From contig NZ_CANNFH010000001.1 in assembly GCF_947503875.1 (NCBI RefSeq), forward strand, positions 496,001-560,000: a stretch of 64,000 bases of DNA. Reading direction: 5' to 3'. A program made the translations under genes and the position numbers. The notes beneath the pieces are model-generated. The model was not told where the DNA came from, ran no database searches, and saw nothing but the letters and a program-made list of their open reading frames with translations. This document shows positions 27,081-36,006 of this stretch, one piece after another (position 1 is the stretch's first letter; every line of letters starts with the position of its first letter). Origin of the DNA: an uncultured Polaribacter sp. (lineage in GTDB: Bacteria > Bacteroidota > Bacteroidia > Flavobacteriales > Flavobacteriaceae).

Positions 27081-27494
27081 TTATTTATTAAATATATATC
27101 GTATTCCTACAGTATTTCTTAAACCATTTTCAAAATCATCTAAATGGTAAGCACTCTCTAAAACTAGCGCCAAATTTTTATTGTTTTGTACAGGGAATAT
27201 TTCTAATTGCACTGGCAAATAGACGCTCTGTAAGTCTGCTCCTGTAAACGGAAAAAAAGAGACTCCTAAACCTGTATTAAAGTTATAGTTGCTTTTGTTT
27301 ACAAATTTGTAAAGTAAGCTGAGTTCTGTATTAAAATCAATGCCTAAATTATCGTTTATTCTTAGTTCTGTTTGTAGTTTATTATTAAAGGCGTAACTAA
27401 TACCTATTTCTTTATCAAAATAACCTGTTGCTTTAAATTGGGCATTGCTATAATAGGTTATAAAAAGTAGCAATATTAAGGTGTTTTTTTTCAT
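27081..27494 (-). CDS. Small exported beta-barrel-like protein, unknown function
   Basis: A 137-residue protein with a signal peptide (MKKNTLILLLFITYYSNAQ) and alternating strands such as ATGYFDKEIGISYAF, LLYKFVNK, YNFNTGLGVSFFPF and the aromatic-ended C-terminus VGIRYIFNK. This pattern is typical of an outer-membrane beta barrel, but the length allows only about eight strands. I recognise no named family. The ATG overlaps the stop of the symporter gene by one base, and pdxH starts 2 nt after it, so it sits inside an operon. Confidence 0.75.
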   Translation of the reverse strand: MKKNTLILLLFITYYSNAQFKATGYFDKEIGISYAFNNKLQTELRINDNLGIDFNTELSLLYKFVNKSNYNFNTGLGVSFFPFTGADLQSVYLPVQLEIFPVQNNKNLALVLESAYHLDDFENGLRNTVGIRYIFNK

Positions 27495-28933
27495 TAAGTT
27501 GATTTTTTAAACAAAGATAACCCCAAAAAAGTTAAAAACCCATTAAGCGCTAACACAAAAAACCCAAAATCAAAATTAAAAAAATACAAACTATAATGAC
27601 TTATAATAAAGGTTAAAATAGGTGCTGTTAAACAAATTACAGGTACCATTTTATCTTTGACCTTTAGCTTGGTAAACAAACCAAAACTATAGAGGCCTAA
27701 AAGTGGACCATAAGTATAACCTGCCGCTTTAAATATATTGGCAATTACGCTTTCATCTGCAATAAAATATTTAAATATTAGAATGGTAATAATTAAGACA
27801 ATTGAAAATAGAACATGTACTTTTTTTCTGATTGTTTCTTTTTCATCTGATGTCTTATCCTTTTTATCTAATTCTAAAATGTCTATACTGTAAGATGTTG
27901 TTAAAGAGGTTAAGGCAGAATCTGCACTAGAATAGGCAGCAGCAATTAAACCTAGTAAAAAGAACAGCGCAGTAGCCAAACCAAGTTTTCCACTTGTAGC
28001 AATTATAGGGAAAAGTTCATCCTTATTAGCATTTATACCATTGGTTTGGGCATAATCTGTTAATAAAACTCCTAATGCTAAAAAGAAAAAATTTACAATT
28101 ACTAACACAATTGTAAACCAAAACATGTTTTTTTGTGCATCTTTTAAGTTTCTACAAGTTAAGTTTTTTTGCATCATGTCTTGATCTAAACCTGTCATAA
28201 CAACTGCAATTAATGCGCCGGATAAAAATTGTTTCCAGAAATAATTTCCAGCATTTATGTCTTCAAAAAAGAAAGTTTTAGAGAGTTTGTTATCGGAAAT
28301 ATAGGTAAATAAATTATTTATTTCCATTTCACTAGAAATGGTATAAATACATACACCAACTGCAATTAGCATAAATAAGGTTTGCAAAGTGTCTGTCCAA
28401 ACAATAGTTTTAATACCTCCTTTAAAAGTATACAGCCAAATTAATAAAATGGTTATAGAAACAGTTACCCAAAATGGAATTCCATAAGCATCAAACAAAA
28501 TTACTTGCAATACATTTGCCACTAAAAAAAGACGAAATGCAGCACCAATAGTTCTAGAAAGTAAAAAGAAACTAGCACCTGTTTTGTAAGCATACTTGCC
28601 AAATCTATCTTCTAAATAGGTATAAATTGATGTTAAATTGAGTTTGTAGTAGAGTGGAAGTAGCACCAAACCAATAACAGTATACCCAACAACATAGCCT
28701 AAAACCATTTGAAAATAACTCATGTTTTGTGCTTCTACCCAACCAGGTACAGAAATAAAAGTTACTCCAGAAAGTGATGCGCCAATCATGCCAAAGGCTA
28801 CTAAATACCAAGGAGAAGAGTTATTTGCTTTAAAAAAGGTTTTGTTATCTGCAGATTTTCCTGTGATATAAGAGATGAATATCAGTACAGAAAAATAACC
28901 TACAATTAATAATATAATATGAAGTGGTTGCAT
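27494..28933 (-). CDS. Sodium:solute symporter (SSS family)
   Basis: A 479-residue polytopic membrane protein with about 13 helices. Family traits are the N-terminal WYLVAFGMIGASLSGVTF with a Na+-site SGVTF, the glycine-rich FVTWTDTLQT-like loop GGIKTIVWTDTLQTLFM, and GLIAAAYSSADSALTSLTT, which carries the second sodium-site serine and threonine. The substrate is unknown; sugar, sialic acid and carboxylate carriers all belong here. It begins a leftward operon with the small exported protein, pdxH, sixA and ppx. Confidence 0.92.
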   Translation of the reverse strand: MQPLHIILLIVGYFSVLIFISYITGKSADNKTFFKANNSSPWYLVAFGMIGASLSGVTFISVPGWVEAQNMSYFQMVLGYVVGYTVIGLVLLPLYYKLNLTSIYTYLEDRFGKYAYKTGASFFLLSRTIGAAFRLFLVANVLQVILFDAYGIPFWVTVSITILLIWLYTFKGGIKTIVWTDTLQTLFMLIAVGVCIYTISSEMEINNLFTYISDNKLSKTFFFEDINAGNYFWKQFLSGALIAVVMTGLDQDMMQKNLTCRNLKDAQKNMFWFTIVLVIVNFFFLALGVLLTDYAQTNGINANKDELFPIIATSGKLGLATALFFLLGLIAAAYSSADSALTSLTTSYSIDILELDKKDKTSDEKETIRKKVHVLFSIVLIITILIFKYFIADESVIANIFKAAGYTYGPLLGLYSFGLFTKLKVKDKMVPVICLTAPILTFIISHYSLYFFNFDFGFFVLALNGFLTFLGLSLFKKST

Positions 28934-28957
28934 TTTTTAAATCCTATTTAGTAAATA

Positions 28958-28965
28958 CGAAGATA
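28958..28965 (-). promoter_or_regulatory. -7 promoter box TATCTTCG before the symporter
   Basis: TATCTTCG on the minus strand ends 24 nt before the ATG at 28933. It is the same octamer as before the DUF368 and DUF6263-like genes. Confidence 0.42.
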
Positions 28966-29024
28966 TACTTTTTTAATTTTTTTAATTGATGGATTATGTA
29001 ATTGATAATTCGTAATTTTACAAT

Positions 29025-29642
29025 ATGGATTTTTCTTCTAAATTATTAGAAAATGCGGTGAATGAAGTGAGTCGTTTGCCAGGAATAGGCAAACGAACAG
29101 CCTTGCGTTTAGTATTGCATTTATTAAAACAGCCTACAGACCACACCAAATATTTATCTGAAGCTTTATTACAGGTAAGAAATGATGTAAAAACTTGTAA
29201 AAAATGCCATAATATTTCAGATACTATTTTATGTGCTATTTGCCAAAACCCAAAAAGAAATCCAGAAATTGTTTGCGTTGTAGAAGACATTAGAGACGTA
29301 ATGGCTATAGAAAGTACTGCACAATTTAAAGGTTTGTACCATGTTTTAGGAGGTAAAATTTCTCCTATTGAAGGGATTGGACCTCAAAATTTACAAATAG
29401 ACTCTTTAATAAATAAAGTAGAAAGTGGCGAGGTAAAAGAATTGATATTTGCTTTAAGTTCTACTATGGAAGGAGATACCACCAACTTTTATATTTATAA
29501 ACAAATAGAAAAATTTGACATTACGACTTCTACCATTGCACGCGGAATTGCTGTTGGTGATGAATTGGAATATGCAGATGAAGTTACTTTAGGAAGAAGT
29601 ATTGTGAATAGGATACCTTTTGAGCAGAGTATTAGGGGGTGA
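29025..29642 (+). CDS. recR: Recombination mediator RecR
   Basis: RecR acts with RecO (and RecF) to load RecA on single-stranded DNA during repair. The 205-residue protein has the helix-hairpin-helix [14 protein letters not shown], a four-cysteine zinc finger (Cys58, Cys61, Cys70, Cys73), the Toprim segment [14 protein letters not shown] and the C-terminal [21 protein letters not shown]alker-B-like part. Length and motifs are typical. It is a single rightward gene between two leftward groups. Confidence 0.96.
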   Translation: MDFSSKLLENAVNEVSRLPGIGKRTALRLVLHLLKQPTDHTKYLSEALLQVRNDVKTCKKCHNISDTILCAICQNPKRNPEIVCVVEDIRDVMAIESTAQFKGLYHVLGGKISPIEGIGPQNLQIDSLINKVESGEVKELIFALSSTMEGDTTNFYIYKQIEKFDITTSTIARGIAVGDELEYADEVTLGRSIVNRIPFEQSIRG

Positions 29643-29710
29643 AATTTAGTTGAAAGTATTCAGTAATAGTTAGCAGTAATCAACTGAGACTTGAAAGCTG
29701 TCACTGTAAA

Positions 29711-30286
29711 CTACTTTTCTTGCAAAACCTCTTTCTCAGCCTTATCCCAAGATTTTTTTTCTCTTAGCTTTTTGTAGAGTTTAGTGGCTAACATTAATAA
29801 AATACCAAAGAGTAAAATACCTACAACACCCCAAACCCAGCTTATTGCATTTTGCACAGACACCAAAAAGACCACTGCAAATAGTATTATTGTGGGAATT
29901 TCATTAATTATTCTTAGTTTAAAAGCAGTGTACGGAATGATATCTTTTTGCAGTTTCTTGTACAGATTATGGCAAAAACCATGATAAAAATAAAGTGCAA
30001 GTACAAAAGATAGTTTAACCAACATCCATGGTTCTTGCAAATATTCAGGAAAATGATAAAAGGTCCAAAAACCAAAAATGAATGTTAATACAGCAGATGG
30101 CCAAGTAATAATATACCACAGGCGTTTAGACATTAATTTATATTGGGTTTGCAAAATAGATTTTGCTGGCTCTAATTTTTTTTCTGCTTCTGTTTGGTAA
30201 ATAAACAAACGCGGAATATAAAATAAGCCAGCAAACCATGTTACCACAAAAATAATATGCAATGCTTTAATGTAATAAACACTCAT
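29711..30286 (-). CDS. hemJ: Protoporphyrinogen oxidase HemJ (UPF0093/CopD-like)
   Basis: HemJ oxidises protoporphyrinogen IX to protoporphyrin IX in the membrane. The 191-residue protein has about five helices and the family start YIKALHIIFVVTWFAGLFY with conserved His10, followed by IPRLFIYQ and the MLVKLSFVLAL segment with the conserved lysine. The family normally has His where this protein has Gln in the VYH-like position (IYQ). It lies next to hemH on the same strand, 5 kb from the other haem genes, and fills the only pathway step not provided by the rightward cluster. Confidence 0.86.
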   Translation of the reverse strand: MSVYYIKALHIIFVVTWFAGLFYIPRLFIYQTEAEKKLEPAKSILQTQYKLMSKRLWYIITWPSAVLTFIFGFWTFYHFPEYLQEPWMLVKLSFVLALYFYHGFCHNLYKKLQKDIIPYTAFKLRIINEIPTIILFAVVFLVSVQNAISWVWGVVGILLFGILLMLATKLYKKLREKKSWDKAEKEVLQEK

Positions 30287-30298
30287 TTTTTAATTTTT

Positions 30299-30346
30299 GT
30301 TTAAAAGTTTAAAAGTTTAAAAGTTTAAAAGTTTATTAGTTTGAAG
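30299..30346. repeat. Octamer array, gtttaaaa units
   Basis: Four perfect copies of gtttaaaa (30299-30330) are followed by gtttatta and gtttgaag, all in 8-bp register. It lies between hemJ and hemH. A second, weaker 8-bp-period stretch (caaccatc, aactaaaa, actaacaa, ccaacaac) lies at 30363-30394 directly at the hemH stop. Confidence 0.85.
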
Positions 30347-30393
30347 TAATTATTTTTAATTTCAACCATCAACTAAAAACTAACAACCAACAA

Positions 30394-31413
30394 CTATTCC
30401 GTTTCTATCCAATTTACTAGAACATCTACCCAATCATCATTATCATTTATACATGGTATTGCATAAAAAGCGTCTCCCCCAGCTTCTAAAAATTCTTCTT
30501 TACCTTCCATGGCAATTTCTTCTAACGTTTCTAAACAATCAGAAACAAAAGCAGGTGTAACAACAGCTAGTTTTTTAACACCTTCTTTTGGATATTTTTC
30601 TAACATTTTATCTGTATATGGTTGCAACCAAGGGTCACCAGCTAAACGAGATTGGAAGGAAACAAAATATTCTTCTGGTGTTAAATTTAAGTATTCTGCC
30701 ACTTGCTTTGTGGTTTCATAACATTGGTGTTTGTAACAAAATTCATGCGCAGGTGAATTGGTTTTACAACACTCCCAGTTTTTACTATCATTAGGTTTGC
30801 AATGCGATTTTGTAATGTCAGACTTTCTTACATGTCTTTCTGGAATTCCGTGATAAGAAAATAAAATTTTATCCCATTCTTTGCCTTCTAAAGTTCGCTT
30901 AATGCTGTCTCCTAGTACTTTAATATAGTCTTTTCTATCATAAAAAGCAGGAATATGATTAAACTTCATGTGAGAGAAAAATTCTTGTCTTATTTCTTCT
31001 GCCAATACTAAAATGGTGTCTGTAGTTGCCATAGCATGCTGCGGGTACAGAGGTATAATCAACACGTCTGTTACTCCTTTATCATGCAGTTCTTGTAAAC
31101 CAGCTTTAATAGAAGGGTTTCTATAACGCATAGCTAAAGCTACAGGTATTTCTGTCTTTTCCTGAACTTTATCTAACAATCTTTCAGATAAAACAATTAA
31201 AGGAGAACCTTCATCCCACCAAATTTTCTTGTAGGCTTTTGCAGATTTTTTTGGCCTGGTATTTAAAATAATACCTCTAACTAAAATAGTTCTTAACCAT
31301 TTTGGAGCGTCTATAACACGCTCATCCATTAAAAATTCATCCAAATATTTTCTAACATCTTTTGTGCTTGTGCTATCTGGCGATCCTAAATTTACTAATA
31401 ATACTCCTTTCAT
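30394..31413 (-). CDS. hemH: Ferrochelatase
   Basis: HemH inserts iron into protoporphyrin IX. The 339-residue protein contains the N-terminal VLLVNLGSPDS, the porphyrin-site RYRNPSI, the metal-channel His in FSYHGIPERH and the late VVTPAFVSDCLETLEEI with conserved Glu residues. A cysteine-rich stretch, WECCKTNSPAHEFCYKHQC, together with one further upstream cysteine, could bind an iron-sulfur cluster or stabilise the enzyme. Iron-sulfur ferrochelatases are known, but whether this one is such a case needs experiment. It neighbours hemJ downstream and the tRNA/rRNA methyltransferase upstream. Confidence 0.96.
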   Translation of the reverse strand: MKGVLLVNLGSPDSTSTKDVRKYLDEFLMDERVIDAPKWLRTILVRGIILNTRPKKSAKAYKKIWWDEGSPLIVLSERLLDKVQEKTEIPVALAMRYRNPSIKAGLQELHDKGVTDVLIIPLYPQHAMATTDTILVLAEEIRQEFFSHMKFNHIPAFYDRKDYIKVLGDSIKRTLEGKEWDKILFSYHGIPERHVRKSDITKSHCKPNDSKNWECCKTNSPAHEFCYKHQCYETTKQVAEYLNLTPEEYFVSFQSRLAGDPWLQPYTDKMLEKYPKEGVKKLAVVTPAFVSDCLETLEEIAMEGKEEFLEAGGDAFYAIPCINDNDDWVDVLVNWIETE

Positions 31414-31421
31414 TTAAAAAA

Positions 31422-31461
31422 GTTTCAAGGTTTTAATGTTTCAAAGTTGAAACACTAAAAA
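31422..31461. repeat. Octamer array, gtttcaag-type units
   Basis: Five units in 8-bp register: gtttcaag, gttttaat, gtttcaaa, gttgaaac, actaaaaa. The array lies between hemH and the SpoU-type methyltransferase. Confidence 0.7.
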
Positions 31462-31482
31462 TGTTATATTTTTTATTTTTTT

Positions 31483-31507
31483 CACTACTCACTACTCACT
31501 ACTCACT
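31483..31507. repeat. Heptamer tandem repeat, cactact
   Basis: Three copies of cactact plus a partial cacta form a 7-bp repeat. It overlaps the end of the methyltransferase gene: on the minus strand the repeat supplies the last codons (Val-Ser-Ser-Glu) and the TAG stop at 31492-31494. Confidence 0.8.
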
Positions 31508-32004
31508 AATAACTGATTTGTAACTTCATATAAAGTAATTGCTAAACTGTGTATTACATTCATACTAGAATTTCTGCCATACATTGGTATTGCAATAGTT
31601 TGGTCTAACAAAGCAGGGTTAGCGATTCCGTTTCTTTCACTCCCCAAAAGTAAAACGATTTTTTCATAATTTTTAAAATTAAAATTCTGAATATCGATGC
31701 TTTTATCAGTAATTTCTATGCCTATAATTGTATTGCCTTTATTTTTTAATTGTTGTATTAATTGGCTAAAATCAGCATAAAAATTATGTTTAATTTGATT
31801 AATAGTGTTTCTAGCGGTGTTTACAACTTTTCTATTTTCTAAAGAAGGCGAATTTTCATGAAAATAAATTTCATGTACTCCAAAACTTTCGGCAATTCTA
31901 AAACACATTCCAATATTTTCTGGAGTTCTTATTGCGTCGCAAACAATTGTTATGGGAAATTGCTTTTGTTTATTTACGATATCGTAGTGAGTTAATTGCT
32001 TCAA
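31492..32004 (-). CDS. SpoU/TrmH-family RNA 2'-O-methyltransferase
   Basis: A 170-residue SPOUT-class methyltransferase that transfers methyl groups from SAM to a ribose 2'-OH of tRNA or rRNA. All three family motifs are present: NIGMCFRIAESFG with the conserved Asn and Arg, LLLGSERNGI, and IPMYGRNSSMNVIHSLAI with the knot. The single-domain length and lack of an N-terminal RNA-binding domain resemble TrmL/TrmH-like enzymes; the target is not determinable. Its C-terminal tail (VSSE) is encoded by an intergenic tandem repeat. Confidence 0.88.
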   Translation of the reverse strand: MKQLTHYDIVNKQKQFPITIVCDAIRTPENIGMCFRIAESFGVHEIYFHENSPSLENRKVVNTARNTINQIKHNFYADFSQLIQQLKNKGNTIIGIEITDKSIDIQNFNFKNYEKIVLLLGSERNGIANPALLDQTIAIPMYGRNSSMNVIHSLAITLYEVTNQLLVSSE

Positions 32005-32077
32005 TTTTTGAATTTAAATTTTACCTTACAAAGTTAAATAGTTCATATAGATTTGTAACTAAAAAATTATAAATAAA

Positions 32078-32959
32078 CTACCCAATGCTTTGCATATATT
32101 TTTTTGGTGTTGTACCAAATTTCTTTTTAAAGGCAGCAATAAAATGACTAGCAGTGCTGTAACCCACCTGCAAACCTACTTCATTTACGTTATGTTGATT
32201 GCTTTCTAGCAGTTTTCTGGCGTGCTCCATTTTATAGTCTAACAAAAAACTAAAAACGGTATCGCCATAAATTTGTTTAAAACCCTCTTTTAATTTTTTT
32301 AAATTTAAACCAATTTCGTTTGCTAGTTCTTGCAAAGTAGGTGGTTCTGCCATTCTCGAAATTATAATTTCTTTGGCTTTTCTTATTTTCAATACGTTTT
32401 CTTCATCAATTAAAAACGGACAAAATTCTGCGTTTGTATCTTCTTCTTTTTGAAAATGAAGGCTTAACAATTCATAAATTTTGCCTTTTACATATAATTC
32501 TCTTAAAGAACTATTACTACTTGAATTTATAATTTGTTGTAAAACAATAGAAATGGTAGGCTTTATTTCTTGGTCATCATAAAATTTATGATTGCTGTTT
32601 TCATCACTTAAAAAAGGAATATAACCAGATTCCCTTGAAAACAATGAATGAAATTTTTCAATAGAAATTAGTAAAGAAACTAAGGTTGTTTTGGGTTGAA
32701 TTTCTAAATTTATGGGTAAAATTCGTTGTGGGTTGTATAATAAAATAGACCTATTATCCAACACATCAAAAGTGTATGCACTTTGATTGAATAAAAATTT
32801 AGAATTACCTCTCAAACAAAAGTGCATTTGTATAAAGGTATTGTCTATTTCTCTTTCAAAAGTAACAGATTTATTGCTTTCATTCTGAAAATGAAGTACA
32901 TAAAAACCTTTTTCTAATGTTATTTCATCAAAAGTACTTTTACCGACATTTTTTAGCAT
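32078..32959 (-). CDS. AraC-family transcriptional regulator facing hemA
   Basis: A 293-residue regulator with an N-terminal sensing domain of about 185 residues and a C-terminal double helix-turn-helix (about residues 192-290). HTH landmarks are PTLQELANEIGLNLKKLKEGF and VNEVGLQVGYSTASHFIAAF, ending FGTTPKKYMQ. The N-terminal half resembles PchR-type iron/siderophore AraC regulators more than sugar-binding ones (from memory). It is divergent from hemA across 205 bp. That gap contains a perfect 13-bp inverted repeat, so control of haem synthesis and of its own gene is plausible but unproven. Confidence 0.9.
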   Translation of the reverse strand: MLKNVGKSTFDEITLEKGFYVLHFQNESNKSVTFEREIDNTFIQMHFCLRGNSKFLFNQSAYTFDVLDNRSILLYNPQRILPINLEIQPKTTLVSLLISIEKFHSLFSRESGYIPFLSDENSNHKFYDDQEIKPTISIVLQQIINSSSNSSLRELYVKGKIYELLSLHFQKEEDTNAEFCPFLIDEENVLKIRKAKEIIISRMAEPPTLQELANEIGLNLKKLKEGFKQIYGDTVFSFLLDYKMEHARKLLESNQHNVNEVGLQVGYSTASHFIAAFKKKFGTTPKKYMQSIG

Positions 32960-33028
32960 AAAAAAGCGTTTATATTAATTTTAGTTTATTTAGAACCATT
33001 CTATATTGTAAAGATGTAAAACCTTATA

Positions 33029-33060
33029 AACACTACAAAAATAAAGGTTTTTGTAGTGTT
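33029..33060. promoter_or_regulatory. Perfect 13-bp inverted repeat between araC-type gene and hemA
   Basis: AACACTACAAAAA (33029-33041), spacer TAAAGG, then TTTTTGTAGTGTT (33048-33060). No gene ends here, so it is unlikely to be a terminator. It lies 70 bp before the regulator start and about 80 bp upstream of the hemA promoter box, making it a candidate operator or activator site for the AraC-type protein. Confidence 0.62.
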
Positions 33061-33138
33061 AATTGTTAAAAATTTATAAAAATACTGCAAACGTTATTAA
33101 AAATACTTTTAGCGACATTTTTATCTTATTGAAGTTTT

Positions 33139-33146
33139 TATTTTTG
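33139..33146 (+). promoter_or_regulatory. -7 promoter box TATTTTTG before hemA
   Basis: TATTTTTG fits TAnnTTTG and ends 18 nt before the ATG at 33165. It also argues against a longer hemA frame that would start at 33063. Confidence 0.55.
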
Positions 33147-33164
33147 TGCCATCTTATAGGGTAT

Positions 33165-34400
33165 ATGAAAGCATTAGGGCAAGAGCATTTTTACAATATT
33201 GGAGTTAGTTACAAAAAAGCAGACGCAGAAACTCGTGGTATGTTTTCTGTATCTAAGGAAAACCAGATTGCGCTGTTAAAGGCGGCAAGTCATAAAGGTG
33301 TTTCAGGTGCTTTAGTAATTTCTACATGCAATAGAACAGAGATATTTGGATTTGCAAATAGACCTTGTTTGCTAATAGAATTGTTATGTGACTTTTCTGA
33401 AGGAACTACAAAAGAATTTTCAGATTTCTCTCACGTTTATGAAGGGCAACAAGCTATTAGCCATATGTACAGAATAGGTACAGGTTTAGACTCTCAAATT
33501 TTAGGAGATTATGAAATTGTTGGTCAACTAAGGCAATCTTTTAAGTTGTCGCAAAAATTCAAAACTACAAATGCGTATTCAGAAAGATTAGTTAACAGTG
33601 TTTTACAAGCAAGTAAAAAAGTTAAAAACCAGACTAAATTAAGTTCTGGTACAACTTCTGTTTCTTATGCTGCTGTGCAATACATTATTAAAAATGTGCC
33701 CAATTACAATACTAAAAATATTTTAGTGTATGGTTTGGGTAAAATGGGTAAACATACTTGTAAAAACCTTGCAGAGTATACAAGTAATAAAACAGTTTGC
33801 TTAATTAATAGAACAGAAGAAAAAACTATAAAGTTTGTTAAAGAGCATAGTTCTATAAGAAAAGCTGTTATAGAAAATTTAAATGAGGAAATTGCTAATA
33901 CAGACGTTTTAATAGTTTCTACGGGTGCAGATAAACCTACAATTACCAAAAGTAATCTCTCCAAAGATAAAGAATTATTAATTCTAGATTTATCTATGCC
34001 AGAAAATGTTTCACACGATGTTTTAGAATTGGATAACATTTCTTTAGTAAATGTAGATGAACTTTCTAAGATTACTGATGAAACATTAGCAGTTCGTTTA
34101 GCAGAAGTGCCGGCAGCAGAAAAAATTATAGCTACACATAAATTAGAATTTAATGATTGGTTAAACCATAGAAGGTTTACACCTGCAATTACTGCTTTAA
34201 AAAATTCGTTAGAAACTATTAAGAATGATGAAATTAACTTTCAAAAAAAGAAAATTTCTAATTTCGATGAAAATCAAGCAGAAATCTTAACTTCTCGCTT
34301 AATTCAAAAGATTACCACACAATTTGTAAAACATCTAAAAAGTGAAGATACTTCTGTACCAGAAAGTATAGATGTTATTCAGAAAGTATTTCAATCCTAA
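33165..34400 (+). CDS. hemA: Glutamyl-tRNA reductase
   Basis: HemA reduces glutamyl-tRNA to glutamate-1-semialdehyde, the committed step of the C5 haem pathway. I start at ATG 33165 (MKALGQEHFYNIGVSYKKAD); an open stretch back to 33063 is leader, includes the promoter box and has no family similarity. The 411-residue protein has nucleophile Cys55 in VISTCNRTEIFG, the loop GTGLDSQILGDYEI, the NADPH-binding VYGLGKMGKHT and a C-terminal dimerisation region. It is the first gene of the rightward haem operon; hemC follows 9 nt later. Confidence 0.96.
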   Translation: MKALGQEHFYNIGVSYKKADAETRGMFSVSKENQIALLKAASHKGVSGALVISTCNRTEIFGFANRPCLLIELLCDFSEGTTKEFSDFSHVYEGQQAISHMYRIGTGLDSQILGDYEIVGQLRQSFKLSQKFKTTNAYSERLVNSVLQASKKVKNQTKLSSGTTSVSYAAVQYIIKNVPNYNTKNILVYGLGKMGKHTCKNLAEYTSNKTVCLINRTEEKTIKFVKEHSSIRKAVIENLNEEIANTDVLIVSTGADKPTITKSNLSKDKELLILDLSMPENVSHDVLELDNISLVNVDELSKITDETLAVRLAEVPAAEKIIATHKLEFNDWLNHRRFTPAITALKNSLETIKNDEINFQKKKISNFDENQAEILTSRLIQKITTQFVKHLKSEDTSVPESIDVIQKVFQS

Positions 34401-34409
34401 CCAAACCAC

Positions 34410-36005
34410 ATGCAAAAAGTAATTAGAATAGGAACTCGTGAAAGTGAATTGGCACTTTGGCAAGCGAATAAAGTACGTAAAGAATTATTAGAATTAGGTT
34501 ATGAGGCAACCTTGGTGCCTATAAAGTCTTTGGGTGATATTGTTTTAGATAAACCCTTGTATGAGTTGGGTGTTACTGGTGTTTTTACAAAAAGTTTAGA
34601 TGTTGCCATGCTAAATGGTGATATTGATATTGCAGTACATTCTCTAAAAGATGTACCAACAGCTTTACCAGAAGGTATGGTACAAGCCGCAGTTTTAAAA
34701 AGAGCGAATTATAACGATATTCTTGTATTAAAAGATACAGAAGAATTTTTTGGGCACCCAGAAGGTTTAATTGCAACAGGTAGTTTGCGTAGAAAAGCAA
34801 TGTGGTTAAATCGTTATCCAACACATAAAGTAGAAGATTTAAGAGGAAACGTAAATACGCGTTTGCAAAAATTAGAAGATAGCGAAACTTGGAATGGTGC
34901 TGTTTTTGCAGCAGCAGGTTTAGAAAGAATTGGTAAAAGACCAGCAGGAGCAGTTAGTTTACCATGGATGATTCCTGCACCTGCGCAAGGTGCAATTATG
35001 ATTACTGCCATGGAAATAGATACTTTTTCTTTAGATGCATGTGAGCAATTAAATCATCACGAAACAAAAGTTTGTGTAGGTGTAGAAAGAGAGTTTTTAC
35101 GCTTGTTAGAAGGAGGTTGTTCTGCCCCAATAGGCGCTTTAGCTTATGTAGATGAAAAAACACAAGAAATAAATTTTAAAGGTGTTTTATTAAAAAAAGA
35201 CGGTTCTAAAAAAATCACGGTTACTAAAACTGCCAAATTAGGTAAACATCAGTTGTTGGCTAAAGATTGTGCAGATTATATTATAAATAGAGGTGGTAAA
35301 GAGTTAATGCTAGAAGATTTAGAAGGTGTTTCTCTAGTTAAAAATAAAGTGTATTCTACTAAGAAATTATCTGAACTTCAAAAGAAAGAATTACCAAGTA
35401 GTATTGGATTAGAAGATAGTGATTTTATTAAAATTCGGTTTAATAGATTGTCACCAAAGGTTATGAAAAAAGAGCACGAAAATGTTTTAATTACTAGCCA
35501 AAATGGAGTTGAGGCCGTTTTAAATTCATTTACCAAAGATGAAATTAAGTTCAAAAATATTTTTTGTGTAGGTAGAAGAACCAAAAAATTAATTGAAAAT
35601 AGAATAGGTAAGGTAACCAAAGTAGCTAAAAATGCTACAAAATTGGCAGCATATATTTCCGAAGAAACAGATATTAAAAAAGTTTCTTATTTCTGTAGTA
35701 ATATAAGATTAGATGTTTTACCATCAACATTAAAAAATAAAGGAGTTGCTGTAAATGAAATTGAGGCTTATAAAACAATGTTAAGTCCAGAGAAGTTAGC
35801 AGACGATGTTAAAGGCGTTTTATTTTACAGTCCGTCTGGAATTACAAGCTATTTGGAAAAAAACACCACAGATAAAACTGCCTTTTGTATAGGAGAAACA
35901 ACAGCTGTTGAGGCAAGAAAACATTTTGAAAATGTAGTTGTTGCTAATATGCCAAGTGTAGAGTCACTTTTAGAATTGGTTAAGAATCATTTTTCAGAAG
36001 AATAA
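34410..36005 (+). CDS. HemC-HemD fusion: hydroxymethylbilane synthase and uroporphyrinogen-III synthase
   Basis: Two consecutive pathway enzymes are joined in one 531-residue protein. Residues 1 to about 310 are Hem[14 protein letters not shown], Asp81 in [19 protein letters not shown], and Cys237 in [10 protein letters not shown], which holds the dipyrromethane cofactor. After a linker rich in Lys and Ser, residues from about 325 to 531 form HemD, with [32 protein letters not shown] and [13 protein letters not shown]. HemD is poorly conserved in general, so its assignment rests on fold-like motifs and on context. hemB follows one base after the stop. Confidence 0.92.
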   Translation: MQKVIRIGTRESELALWQANKVRKELLELGYEATLVPIKSLGDIVLDKPLYELGVTGVFTKSLDVAMLNGDIDIAVHSLKDVPTALPEGMVQAAVLKRANYNDILVLKDTEEFFGHPEGLIATGSLRRKAMWLNRYPTHKVEDLRGNVNTRLQKLEDSETWNGAVFAAAGLERIGKRPAGAVSLPWMIPAPAQGAIMITAMEIDTFSLDACEQLNHHETKVCVGVEREFLRLLEGGCSAPIGALAYVDEKTQEINFKGVLLKKDGSKKITVTKTAKLGKHQLLAKDCADYIINRGGKELMLEDLEGVSLVKNKVYSTKKLSELQKKELPSSIGLEDSDFIKIRFNRLSPKVMKKEHENVLITSQNGVEAVLNSFTKDEIKFKNIFCVGRRTKKLIENRIGKVTKVAKNATKLAAYISEETDIKKVSYFCSNIRLDVLPSTLKNKGVAVNEIEAYKTMLSPEKLADDVKGVLFYSPSGITSYLEKNTTDKTAFCIGETTAVEARKHFENVVVANMPSVESLLELVKNHFSEE

Positions 36006-36006
36006 G

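Noticed and set aside
33063..33164. Longer hemA starting near 33063
   Set aside because: The added residues have no similarity to GluTR, no ATG start is used, and the region contains the promoter box.
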